This document shows positions 47,660-54,208 of a DNA stretch of 54,208 bases, piece by piece (positions within the stretch are counted from its first letter, which is position 1; every line of letters starts with the position of its first letter). Position numbers and translations under genes: made by a program. The notes under the pieces were generated by a model that saw only the letters and a list, made by a program, of their open reading frames with translations, was not told the DNA's origin and ran no database searches. The DNA is from Phycisphaerae bacterium (GTDB lineage: Bacteria; Planctomycetota; Phycisphaerae; Phycisphaerales; SM1A02): positions 1 through 54,208 of the forward strand of contig PAQN01000012.1 in NCBI GenBank assembly GCA_002709755.1, written 5' to 3'.

Positions 47660-48924
47660 CAATCCACGCTCCCAACGGAAATCGGATCATCAAGGAGCGA
47701 TTCAAGGATCACACGAGTCCGTTCAGTGGCGCCCTGCTGGGCCCGAACGACGGCATGTGCATTGCCGGCGAGGCGCTCTCGGCGTTCGGTCGATTCCAGA
47801 AGTCCATGAAGCACGTCCCGAAGCCCAAGGGCGTCGGTGACGATGATGCCATCGCCTTCGACGAGTTTTTCAACGGTGTCGGCGAAGTCGGAGGTTGATG
47901 GTCCGACCACGACGGGCTTTCCAAGAGCGCACGGCTCCATCATGTCACTTCCATGCAGCCCTCCGAAACTCCTTCCGATTATGACCACGTCGGCCAGTCG
48001 ATAGGCGGCGCCGAGCTCTCCGATGGTGTCGAGCAGAAAAAGACCGGTCTCACTGCCCGGCCGACCGCTGCTTCTTCTGGCGCAGCCCTGCAGGACCTCC
48101 GCCGCCTCATCGAACCACTCAGGACGCCTCGGCGCACAGAGAAGTTGCACGCCCCGTGGGATCGAATCTAGAAGGAGCCGATGTTCTTCGGGGGCGGTGG
48201 AACCCGCCACGATGAGTGGCTTCTCGGAATCGATGCCTAGAGCGGCCGCCAGAGCCACCGCCTCATCGGCTCGGTTTGAATAGGATGCCGCATCCCATTT
48301 CATCGTTCCTGTCACCGTCACTCCTGAATGAGGCGCCCCAAGAGCACGGAACCTCTCCGCGTAGACATCGGTCTGAGCGGCGACGACATCGACACGCTTG
48401 AACATGTGCCTGACCAGCCAGGAGACCCTTGAATAACCGCGAAAACTGCGCTCGCTCAAGCGACCGTTCACCACAGCGATCGGAATTCCTCTGCGACGGC
48501 ATTCACTCGTGAAATTGGGCCAGAGCTCCAACTCGACCATCACGGCGACATCCGGCCGGACGGCATCGAGAAAACGGCGGACACACCAGCCCAGATCGAC
48601 TGGATACCGAATCACGCTGCATCGTGCTCCATACAACGCCGAGGCACGGGCGAATCCGGTTTCAGTGGTCGTCGCGATGACGACGTCGTACGGATCCGCC
48701 CTGTCGAGCAGCTGCGAGACGAGGGTCTTGATCGCATTCGATTCTCCCACGGACACGGCATGGATCAGAACTCTGGGCCTGCCAGGTGCATCAAGTCCGG
48801 ATACCTGACCGAGCCTCGAGCGGAGGTCGTAGCCACGCTTCGAGCGGATGATGAGCATGGGCACCAGGAGTGGCGATGCGATCAGAAGAAATGCGAGATA
48901 GATGAGATCGACGAGGATGCTCAT
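47659..48924 (-). CDS. waaA: 3-deoxy-D-manno-octulosonic acid transferase
   Basis: A 421-residue, membrane-associated glycosyltransferase (KdtA/WaaA) that adds Kdo to lipid A precursors. It has an N-terminal membrane helix (residues 5-27), then VLIHAVSVGESNAIKTLVSQ (the acceptor-side motif), TTTTETG-type IATTTETGFARA, MVELELWPNFTSECRRRGIP (the conserved ETELWPN appears as VELELWPN), and the C-terminal CMP-Kdo site with GRSFGGLHGSDMMEPCALGK. It shows that the organism makes a Kdo-bearing lipopolysaccharide core. ATG 48924 lies 6 bases after the stop of the TlpA-like gene, and its stop overlaps thiL by one base. Confidence 0.95.
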   Translation of the reverse strand: MSILVDLIYLAFLLIASPLLVPMLIIRSKRGYDLRSRLGQVSGLDAPGRPRVLIHAVSVGESNAIKTLVSQLLDRADPYDVVIATTTETGFARASALYGARCSVIRYPVDLGWCVRRFLDAVRPDVAVMVELELWPNFTSECRRRGIPIAVVNGRLSERSFRGYSRVSWLVRHMFKRVDVVAAQTDVYAERFRALGAPHSGVTVTGTMKWDAASYSNRADEAVALAAALGIDSEKPLIVAGSTAPEEHRLLLDSIPRGVQLLCAPRRPEWFDEAAEVLQGCARRSSGRPGSETGLFLLDTIGELGAAYRLADVVIIGRSFGGLHGSDMMEPCALGKPVVVGPSTSDFADTVEKLVEGDGIIVTDALGLRDVLHGLLESTERRERLAGNAHAVVRAQQGATERTRVILESLLDDPISVGSVD

Positions 48925-48930
48925 GATGGT

Positions 48931-49533
48931 TCAACCGCGTGCTCCTGCCGAAGAGAGCGCCTTCAATCGGTTCAAGACCCATTCTCGATCAGGAATGCCG
49001 TATTCGATGTCAACGATTCTCCCTCGAGCATCGACGAAAATGAGCTTGGGAATCGTGGCACGCACATCATGAGGGCCGATCACCGAGCGAAAGCGAGGGT
49101 CGTCGGCCATCAGATCGACCCATGGCGTCGGTGGCTCCTTCTTCTTAGCGAGATGGTCCCGCACGACCTTGGCGCCACCACGATCGACCGAGAGAGCCAC
49201 AAGACCGGCATACGGCTCAGCTTCGGCCGCGAGTGCATGCAGTTCCTTGCGCGCCTTCACGCAAGGCCCGCACCATGTCGCCCAGATCTCGACGAGCATC
49301 GGCTTGCCGAGGTATCGGGACATCGGAACCGAGGCGCCATCCAGCGAGGTGAAGGTGAGAGAACCGAATGATCCGGGAGTCACAGAGACTGGAAGCTGTT
49401 TCGAGTTGGAGGCTGGACCGGGGTACTGTGAGACGGCAACGACCACGATGACGGCCACGATCAGGAGGACAGTCACGATCCAGGCTTTCACGACACCTGA
49501 GTGTTTCGACGTATTGAGTGCTGAGTGCGTCAT
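48931..49533 (-). CDS. TlpA-family thioredoxin-like protein, membrane anchored
   Basis: A 200-residue protein with one N-terminal transmembrane anchor (about residues 17-37, IVTVLLIVAVIVVVAV) and a periplasmic thioredoxin domain. The redox motif is IWATWCGPCVKARKEL (CGPC, the classic CxxC). The cis-proline region IPKLIFVDARGRIVDI is typical of TlpA/ResA. It would reduce or exchange disulfides in exported proteins, for example for cytochrome c maturation. GAGGA lies 5-6 bases before ATG 49533; an in-frame ATG/GTG further upstream at 49557 is unlikely. It leads the waaA operon but its job is not obviously tied to lipopolysaccharide or tRNA modification. Confidence 0.9.
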   Translation of the reverse strand: MTHSALNTSKHSGVVKAWIVTVLLIVAVIVVVAVSQYPGPASNSKQLPVSVTPGSFGSLTFTSLDGASVPMSRYLGKPMLVEIWATWCGPCVKARKELHALAAEAEPYAGLVALSVDRGGAKVVRDHLAKKKEPPTPWVDLMADDPRFRSVIGPHDVRATIPKLIFVDARGRIVDIEYGIPDREWVLNRLKALSSAGARG

Positions 49534-49574
49534 GGGTTCCTCGACTTCGACACACATGGTAGCCTCAGGAAGCC

Positions 49575-52500
49575 ATGAATTGCTCGATGAGGAACCCTGA
49601 ACGCCCCTGGTTGATTGCGATCGACACCGGTGGCACCTTCACCGATGCGGTGGCACGAACCCCGACTGGGGAGCAACGGCGCACGAAGGTCCTCTCCAAT
49701 GGGTCGATTCGTGCTCGAATCGTCGAGATCCTGGGCCCACGGCGTTGCCGACTCGACTTCCACGGCCTTGCGATCCCCGAGGGTCTTCTCACCGGGTTCT
49801 CCCTCAGGTCGGCTGAGTCGTCGGCAACGCCCATCGTCTGCGACGTGAACGATGGAGTCCTCGTATTCGATACCGATGTCAAGGCATCGATGGGTGCCGT
49901 GATCGAACTCAAGGCCCCCTTCGACGCCCCCAGATTGGCCTTGCATCTGCTCGTGGGAACCCTGCCGGGCCAGAGCCTTCCTCCAATCGATCTTCGAGTG
50001 GCGACGACACGAGGGACCAATGCACTGCTGGAGAACAAAGGGGACTCATTCGCACTCGTCCTCAACGAAGGCATGAAGGATCTTCTCGAGATAGGAGATC
50101 AGAGCAGGAGGGACATCTTCGCACTGGAGACTCATCGCGAGTCCCTCACGGCGAAGGCGACGCTCGAAACCTCCTCACGGCTGGACAACAAGGGCGAACG
50201 ACTCTCCCTCGCACACGACCGGGAACTTGATCTCATCGCGGAAAGGTTGAAGGAAACCCAGGTCGATGCATGCGGGATCAGTCTGATTCACGCACATCTG
50301 GATCCCGACTTCGAGAAGAACATCGCAGAGCAGCTTTCGCGTCGTGGCGTTGAGAACATCATACGTGCCACCGAGCTCTCGAAGTCTCACGGACTGGGCG
50401 CCAGAACGGAGACGCTTGCGGTCGAGGCTTCGCTACACGGGATCATGAAATCCTTCGTCGACGAGTTGCTTCCCACGACGATGAATCATCGAAACATCTC
50501 CGTTATGACGAGTTCAGGGGGACTGACCGGGGAAGGGGCATTCAAGGCGAAGGACGGACTTCTCAGCGGCCCGGCAGGGGGCGTGGTTGGTGCGTCTCTG
50601 GCGGCGACACGCTGCGACGAACCGAGAATCCTGGGGTTCGACATGGGAGGGACGAGCACGGATGTCTCTCGATGGGACCGAAGGATGCTCTATCGGTTTG
50701 AAACGAAAGTGGGACCGGCACGAATACAGTCACCATGCCTGGCGATCGAGACGGTGGCGGCCGGGGGCGGCTCGATTTGCTCCTTCGGATCCGAGGGTCT
50801 CAAAGTCGGTCCGGAAAGCGCCGGCGCCAGTCCGGGACCGGCTTGTTACGGGGCCGGTGGGCCACTCACCGTGACCGATGTCAACCTGCTCGCCGGCCGT
50901 GTGTCCGCCGAGCGTTTCGGCATCCCGGTCGACTTCGGGGCGGCCGAGCGAGCGCTTGAATCACTCATGATTTCGATGATCGACGCCGGCCGAGAAAGAA
51001 CATCCCGGGAGAATCTTCTGCTCGCACTGATTGACATCGCCAATGAACGCATGTCAGAAGCGATGCAGTCGATCTCACTCCGAGAGGGTGCCGATCCTGC
51101 GGCACACACGCTCGTCCCCTTCGGCGGGGCTGGTGGGCAACATGCCTGTGCGATTGCGGATCGACTTGGCATCGAGCGCATTCTGTTCCCACCAGGAGCC
51201 GGGCTTCTCAGCGCACATGGCGTTCTCGGCGCTCCGGAACAACGGTTCGAACAAAGGGAGCTGGATCTCGAACTCAGTGAGGCGATGTGTGTTCTTCCAC
51301 GATTGATGGAGTCTCTGGAGCAGTCGGCACACTCGGCTCTATCGAAGAACGTCACCGAGAAGGAGACGCGTCGCATTCTCGCTCTGAGGCTTCTCGGCCA
51401 GGAAGACGTCATTCAGATCGACCATCATCCACACTGCGACCTTGAATCGATCTTTCATGATCGATTCACACGACTGTACGGATACCCACCACCTCGTAGA
51501 GAGATCGAAGTGGCCTGGGTACGGGTCGTCGTGACTGAGAGACTCATCTCAACGACCGGATTAGATGATGCGAACGATGCCGTTCACGGAAACGCGCCTT
51601 CGCCGACGAACACGGCGCACAGGATGCTCACGAGGGAAGGCTGGATCGATTCGAACCTTCATCATCGCACGGATCTCGCACCCGGCGACCGGCTTGCCGG
51701 TCCCGTCGTCATTGATGACGACGGGGCGACCTTCGTGATGGAGTCGGGTTGGGCGCTTGAGGTTCTTGCCGATCGAAGTCTCATGATCACAAGGACGAAT
51801 TCGACTGCATCTGAACTCGACGTGACAGGTCCCGCAGCATCCGAGCTCGTCAGCGCCCGCATCGGCGACATTGCCGTCGGCATGGGGCGACTCCTGCAGC
51901 GAACCGCTCTGTCAGTGAACGTCAAGCAGCGGCTTGATTTCTCTTGCGCGATTCTCGACAGGCACGGCAGACTGCTTGTCAACGCCCCGCACATGCCGAT
52001 TCACCTCGGTTCGATGGGCCCCTGCGTGCGAGAGACGATCAAGCAGATTCAACCCGCGCCCGGAGACGTCATCGTCACAAACCACCCTGCATGCGGTGGA
52101 TCCCATCTGCCCGACGTGACATTGGTGGCCCCGGTGCATGATGACGCCCTGAGACTTCTCGGATACGTCGCGGTCAGGGCCCATCACGCCGAGATCGGGG
52201 GCTCGAGACCGGGATCGACCCCCCCATTCTCCGCTCGACTCGAAGAAGAGGGCGTGATCATCCCCCCGATGCACCTGGTTCGTGGTGGCATCGAGTGTTT
52301 CGAGGGAATTCGCCGAGCTCTGAATGAGTCGTTGTTTCCAAGCAGGCGCTCGGAGGAGAACATCGCGGATCTGCGAGCCCAACTCTCCTCGGTTCGTCAT
52401 GGATGTTCCAGGTTGACGGAACTTGCAGGGTCGATCGGGTCCGATGCGTACATCGATCTGGCTGATGGAGTCAGAGTTCGTGCCATGAACGCAGCGAGAC

Positions 52501-53360
52501 GCGCGATCCGCAGTATCGGCGATCTAGACACCATCGTCGAACAACGCCTGGATGATGGGACATTGATCCGACTTCACGCGCTCTCGGACGGAGAACGACT
52601 CTCACTCGACTTCAGTGGCACCTCGCCCCGCCATCCGATGAACTTCAACGCTCCGCTCGCGATCACGCTCGGAGCGACCGTCTACCTGATGCGTGTCCTC
52701 GCCCATGAAACACTGCCGATGAACGAAGGGTTGCTCGAACCAATCGATCTTCACGTCCCTGAATGCTTTCTCAATCCCAGTTTCACAGGAGATCCTCACC
52801 GGGACCCCGCTGTCTGCGCGGGAAACACCGAGACATCACAGCGTGTCACCGACACGCTCATGCTCGCCTTCGGACTGGCGGCATGCAGTCAGGGAACGAT
52901 GAACAATCTCCTGTTCGGCGATGACTCCTTCGGCTACTACGAGACCATCGCGGGTGGCTCAGGAGCCACGAAGCGGTCCGACGGCACCCACGCGGTGCAC
53001 ACCCACATGACGAACACCCGGATCACCGACCCTGAAACGCTCGAGTCACGCTATCCCGTCATGTTGCGGCGATTTGAAATCAGACGGGGCTCGGGAGGCG
53101 AGGGGCTCAGGCGAGGCGGCGATGGGGTCATCAGGAGCATCCAGGCCCGGAAGCCGCTTGAGTTCAGCTTCATCGGTCAGCATCGGAAGGAACGCCCTTA
53201 CGGACTGCACGGCGGAGGCGCCGGAGTCTGTGGCCGCCAGTACGTCGAGAGAGCCGACGGCAGCGTTCACGAACTTTCCGGAAGCGAGGAATTCAGCCTC
53301 GAGCCGGGCGACATCATCACCATTGAAACACCAGGCGGTGGCGGCTGGGGATCGGCCTGA
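49575..53360 (+). CDS. Fused hydantoinase A/B protein, 5-oxoprolinase-like
   Basis: A 1261-residue soluble enzyme joining both halves that are separate in some bacteria. Residues 1-700 are hydantoinase A-like: PWLIAIDTGGTFTDAVARTP (ATP-binding), ATTRGTNALLENKGD, VMTSSGGLTGEGAF, ILGFDMGGTSTDVSRWD and VPFGGAGGQHACAIADRLGI. Residues 745-1255 are hydantoinase B-like: LQRTALSVNVKQRLDFSCAI, GDVIVTNHPACGGSHLPDVT, YETIAGGSGATKRSDG and RRGSGGEGLRRGGDGVIRS. The length matches ATP-dependent 5-oxoprolinase (about 1250-1290), which opens pyroglutamate to glutamate; acetone carboxylase or N-methylhydantoinase activity is possible. AGGA lies 4 bases before ATG 49575. It is divergent from the TlpA-like gene across 41 bases. 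Confidence 0.93.
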   Translation: MNCSMRNPERPWLIAIDTGGTFTDAVARTPTGEQRRTKVLSNGSIRARIVEILGPRRCRLDFHGLAIPEGLLTGFSLRSAESSATPIVCDVNDGVLVFDTDVKASMGAVIELKAPFDAPRLALHLLVGTLPGQSLPPIDLRVATTRGTNALLENKGDSFALVLNEGMKDLLEIGDQSRRDIFALETHRESLTAKATLETSSRLDNKGERLSLAHDRELDLIAERLKETQVDACGISLIHAHLDPDFEKNIAEQLSRRGVENIIRATELSKSHGLGARTETLAVEASLHGIMKSFVDELLPTTMNHRNISVMTSSGGLTGEGAFKAKDGLLSGPAGGVVGASLAATRCDEPRILGFDMGGTSTDVSRWDRRMLYRFETKVGPARIQSPCLAIETVAAGGGSICSFGSEGLKVGPESAGASPGPACYGAGGPLTVTDVNLLAGRVSAERFGIPVDFGAAERALESLMISMIDAGRERTSRENLLLALIDIANERMSEAMQSISLREGADPAAHTLVPFGGAGGQHACAIADRLGIERILFPPGAGLLSAHGVLGAPEQRFEQRELDLELSEAMCVLPRLMESLEQSAHSALSKNVTEKETRRILALRLLGQEDVIQIDHHPHCDLESIFHDRFTRLYGYPPPRREIEVAWVRVVVTERLISTTGLDDANDAVHGNAPSPTNTAHRMLTREGWIDSNLHHRTDLAPGDRLAGPVVIDDDGATFVMESGWALEVLADRSLMITRTNSTASELDVTGPAASELVSARIGDIAVGMGRLLQRTALSVNVKQRLDFSCAILDRHGRLLVNAPHMPIHLGSMGPCVRETIKQIQPAPGDVIVTNHPACGGSHLPDVTLVAPVHDDALRLLGYVAVRAHHAEIGGSRPGSTPPFSARLEEEGVIIPPMHLVRGGIECFEGIRRALNESLFPSRRSEENIADLRAQLSSVRHGCSRLTELAGSIGSDAYIDLADGVRVRAMNAARRAIRSIGDLDTIVEQRLDDGTLIRLHALSDGERLSLDFSGTSPRHPMNFNAPLAITLGATVYLMRVLAHETLPMNEGLLEPIDLHVPECFLNPSFTGDPHRDPAVCAGNTETSQRVTDTLMLAFGLAACSQGTMNNLLFGDDSFGYYETIAGGSGATKRSDGTHAVHTHMTNTRITDPETLESRYPVMLRRFEIRRGSGGEGLRRGGDGVIRSIQARKPLEFSFIGQHRKERPYGLHGGGAGVCGRQYVERADGSVHELSGSEEFSLEPGDIITIETPGGGGWGSA

Positions 53361-53365
53361 AGGTT

Positions 53366-54187
53366 TCATCGGAATGGTGATCGCGAGAGATCCGCATCGT
53401 ATTGAATCCGCTCGATCGAGATGCCGAGGCCGGTCTCCGGCCGGATTCTGACCACGCAACCACACATCGATTCGCCACCCGAAGCCATGTCGAAGGCGGC
53501 ATGCATGTTGGTTCTCATGTGGTGCAGCACCGCTTCCTTGCGACGGCCGATCACCGAGTCATACGGGCCGCACATTCCCACATCCGTCATGAAGGCCGTG
53601 CCGCCCGGCAGAATTCGTGCATCAGCGGTCGGGACATGGGTGTGCGTCCCAAGCACGGCTGCCACTCTTCCATCCAGGTGATGACCGATCGCGATCTTCT
53701 CACTGGTGGCTTCGGCATGGATCTCGACCAGAACGAGTGGATTCTTCTCAGGGATCGAATCGAGCATTTCGTCCGCGACCGCGAACGGATCGTTCGCGGG
53801 AAGGTTCATGAAGATTCTTCCGAGCAGCGTGAAAACCCAGAGATTTCTTCCATTCGGAAGCGGAAGTTTCATCATGCGCTTGCCTGAGGCGAGTGAGGAA
53901 AGATTCGCAGGACGGGAGATCGGAGCCTCAGGATCCTCCAAATGGGGAAGAATCTTCTGATCTCTGAAGACATGATCTCCGAGGGTGACCGCATCGACGC
54001 CGTTCGACATCAGCCAATTGAAGAGATCGGGTGAGATCCCACTCCCGTTTCGGATGTTTTCACCATTGGCGACGACGAGATCCGGGTCATGATCCGACCG
54101 GAGATCGCTCATACGCTGAAGAAGCACGTTGCGGCCGGGTACGCCGTTGACATCACCCAGAAACGCGATGGTGATGGGTTGATCCAC
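53366..54187 (-). CDS. ymdB: YmdB family metallophosphoesterase
   Basis: A 273-residue binuclear metallophosphoesterase of the YmdB type (2',3'-cyclic nucleotide phosphodiesterase in Bacillus). Motifs are ordered as expected: FLGDVNGVPGRNVLL, VVANGENIRNGSGIS, VTLGDHVFRDQKIL, LLGRIFMNLPANDPFA, LVEIHAEATSEKIAIGHHLD and GTHTHVPTADARILPGGTAF. In most members the third motif has GNH; here it is GDH, so a metal-ligand asparagine is replaced by aspartate. The start is a GTG at 54187; the frame stays open to the window edge, but the family begins at this point. It is convergent with the oxoprolinase gene with only 5 bases between the stops. Confidence 0.92.
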   Translation of the reverse strand: MDQPITIAFLGDVNGVPGRNVLLQRMSDLRSDHDPDLVVANGENIRNGSGISPDLFNWLMSNGVDAVTLGDHVFRDQKILPHLEDPEAPISRPANLSSLASGKRMMKLPLPNGRNLWVFTLLGRIFMNLPANDPFAVADEMLDSIPEKNPLVLVEIHAEATSEKIAIGHHLDGRVAAVLGTHTHVPTADARILPGGTAFMTDVGMCGPYDSVIGRRKEAVLHHMRTNMHAAFDMASGGESMCGCVVRIRPETGLGISIERIQYDADLSRSPFR

Positions 54188-54208
54188 GGGTCTTCTCTCT
54201 TTGTCTGG

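Overview
This is a GC-rich chromosomal stretch that looks like it comes from a Gram-negative planctomycete, most likely of the class Phycisphaerae. Two secreted proteins (17571-18476 and 19587-21797) end in the dockerin-like double calcium-loop domain with GDLTxLLAAWG-type helices that is characteristic of that group. A Kdo transferase (waaA), an RND efflux system with an outer-membrane lipoprotein and several lipobox proteins show that the cell has an outer membrane. No phage, insertion sequence, CRISPR array or plasmid gene is visible. The window is mostly ordinary chromosome with small accessory islands. The assignment rests on recognising protein families and was not checked by any search.

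Layout. 1-5154 (+): the C-terminal part of an acyl-CoA/ACP ligase, a peroxiredoxin, then an SGNH / MBOAT / SGNH trio that looks like an exopolysaccharide O-acylation cassette. 5164-6093 (-): an EamA transporter. 6323-6395: tRNA-Gly(TCC) with its own terminator. 6523-12517 (+): a translationally coupled RND efflux operon (outer-membrane factor, membrane fusion protein, pump). 12615-14240 (-): a small basic protein and a MATE/ANK-like transporter. 14388-17494 (+): an Uup-type ABC-F ATPase overlapping an FAD-dependent oxidoreductase.

17571-23214: the secreted-protein island, with a dockerin-tailed protein, a glycine-zipper lipoprotein, a 736-residue cysteine-rich protein carrying four Notch/LNR-like repeats, and an M28 peptidase with a PDZ domain. 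23215-23926 holds no intact gene but may contain a decayed one. 23927-28964 (-): a large zincin metalloprotease, then a NUDIX hydrolase / lipoprotein pair. 28985-31263 (+): an aminotransferase, a QueC-like protein with an altered PP-loop, and ribosomal protein L21. 31331-35090: a Gfo/Idh/MocA-like protein (-), RNase P RNA (+), and a HEAT-like solenoid protein coupled to a small membrane protein (-). 35091-35673: a gene-free, AT-richer patch full of perfect inverted repeats, including a MITE-like element.

35674-44317: a DUF2617 protein, a second EamA transporter, a family-4-like uracil-DNA glycosylase, dtd and a MEMO-family protein (-), a DUF1573-ankyrin lipoprotein, an M32 carboxypeptidase and a CPBP protease. 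44413-45498 (-): a homologue of the tRNA-queuosine mannosyltransferase, divergent from a Fur-family regulator lacking the usual structural zinc cysteines. 46047-49533 (-): a tight operon tlpA-like / waaA / thiL / tsaE-yacG fusion. 49575-53360 (+): a fused 5-oxoprolinase/hydantoinase. 53366-54187 (-): a YmdB phosphodiesterase.

Two themes run through the window. Operons are joined by 1-4 base stop/start overlaps (ATGA, GTGA, TGATG). Several genes that begin a transcription unit have no Shine-Dalgarno sequence but a TANNNT hexamer 6-8 bases before the start codon, which suggests leaderless mRNAs. The most unusual items are the LNR-repeat secreted protein, the TsaE-YacG fusion, the QueC-like and QTMAN-like genes, the DUF1573-ankyrin fusion and the inverted-repeat patch at 35331-35639.
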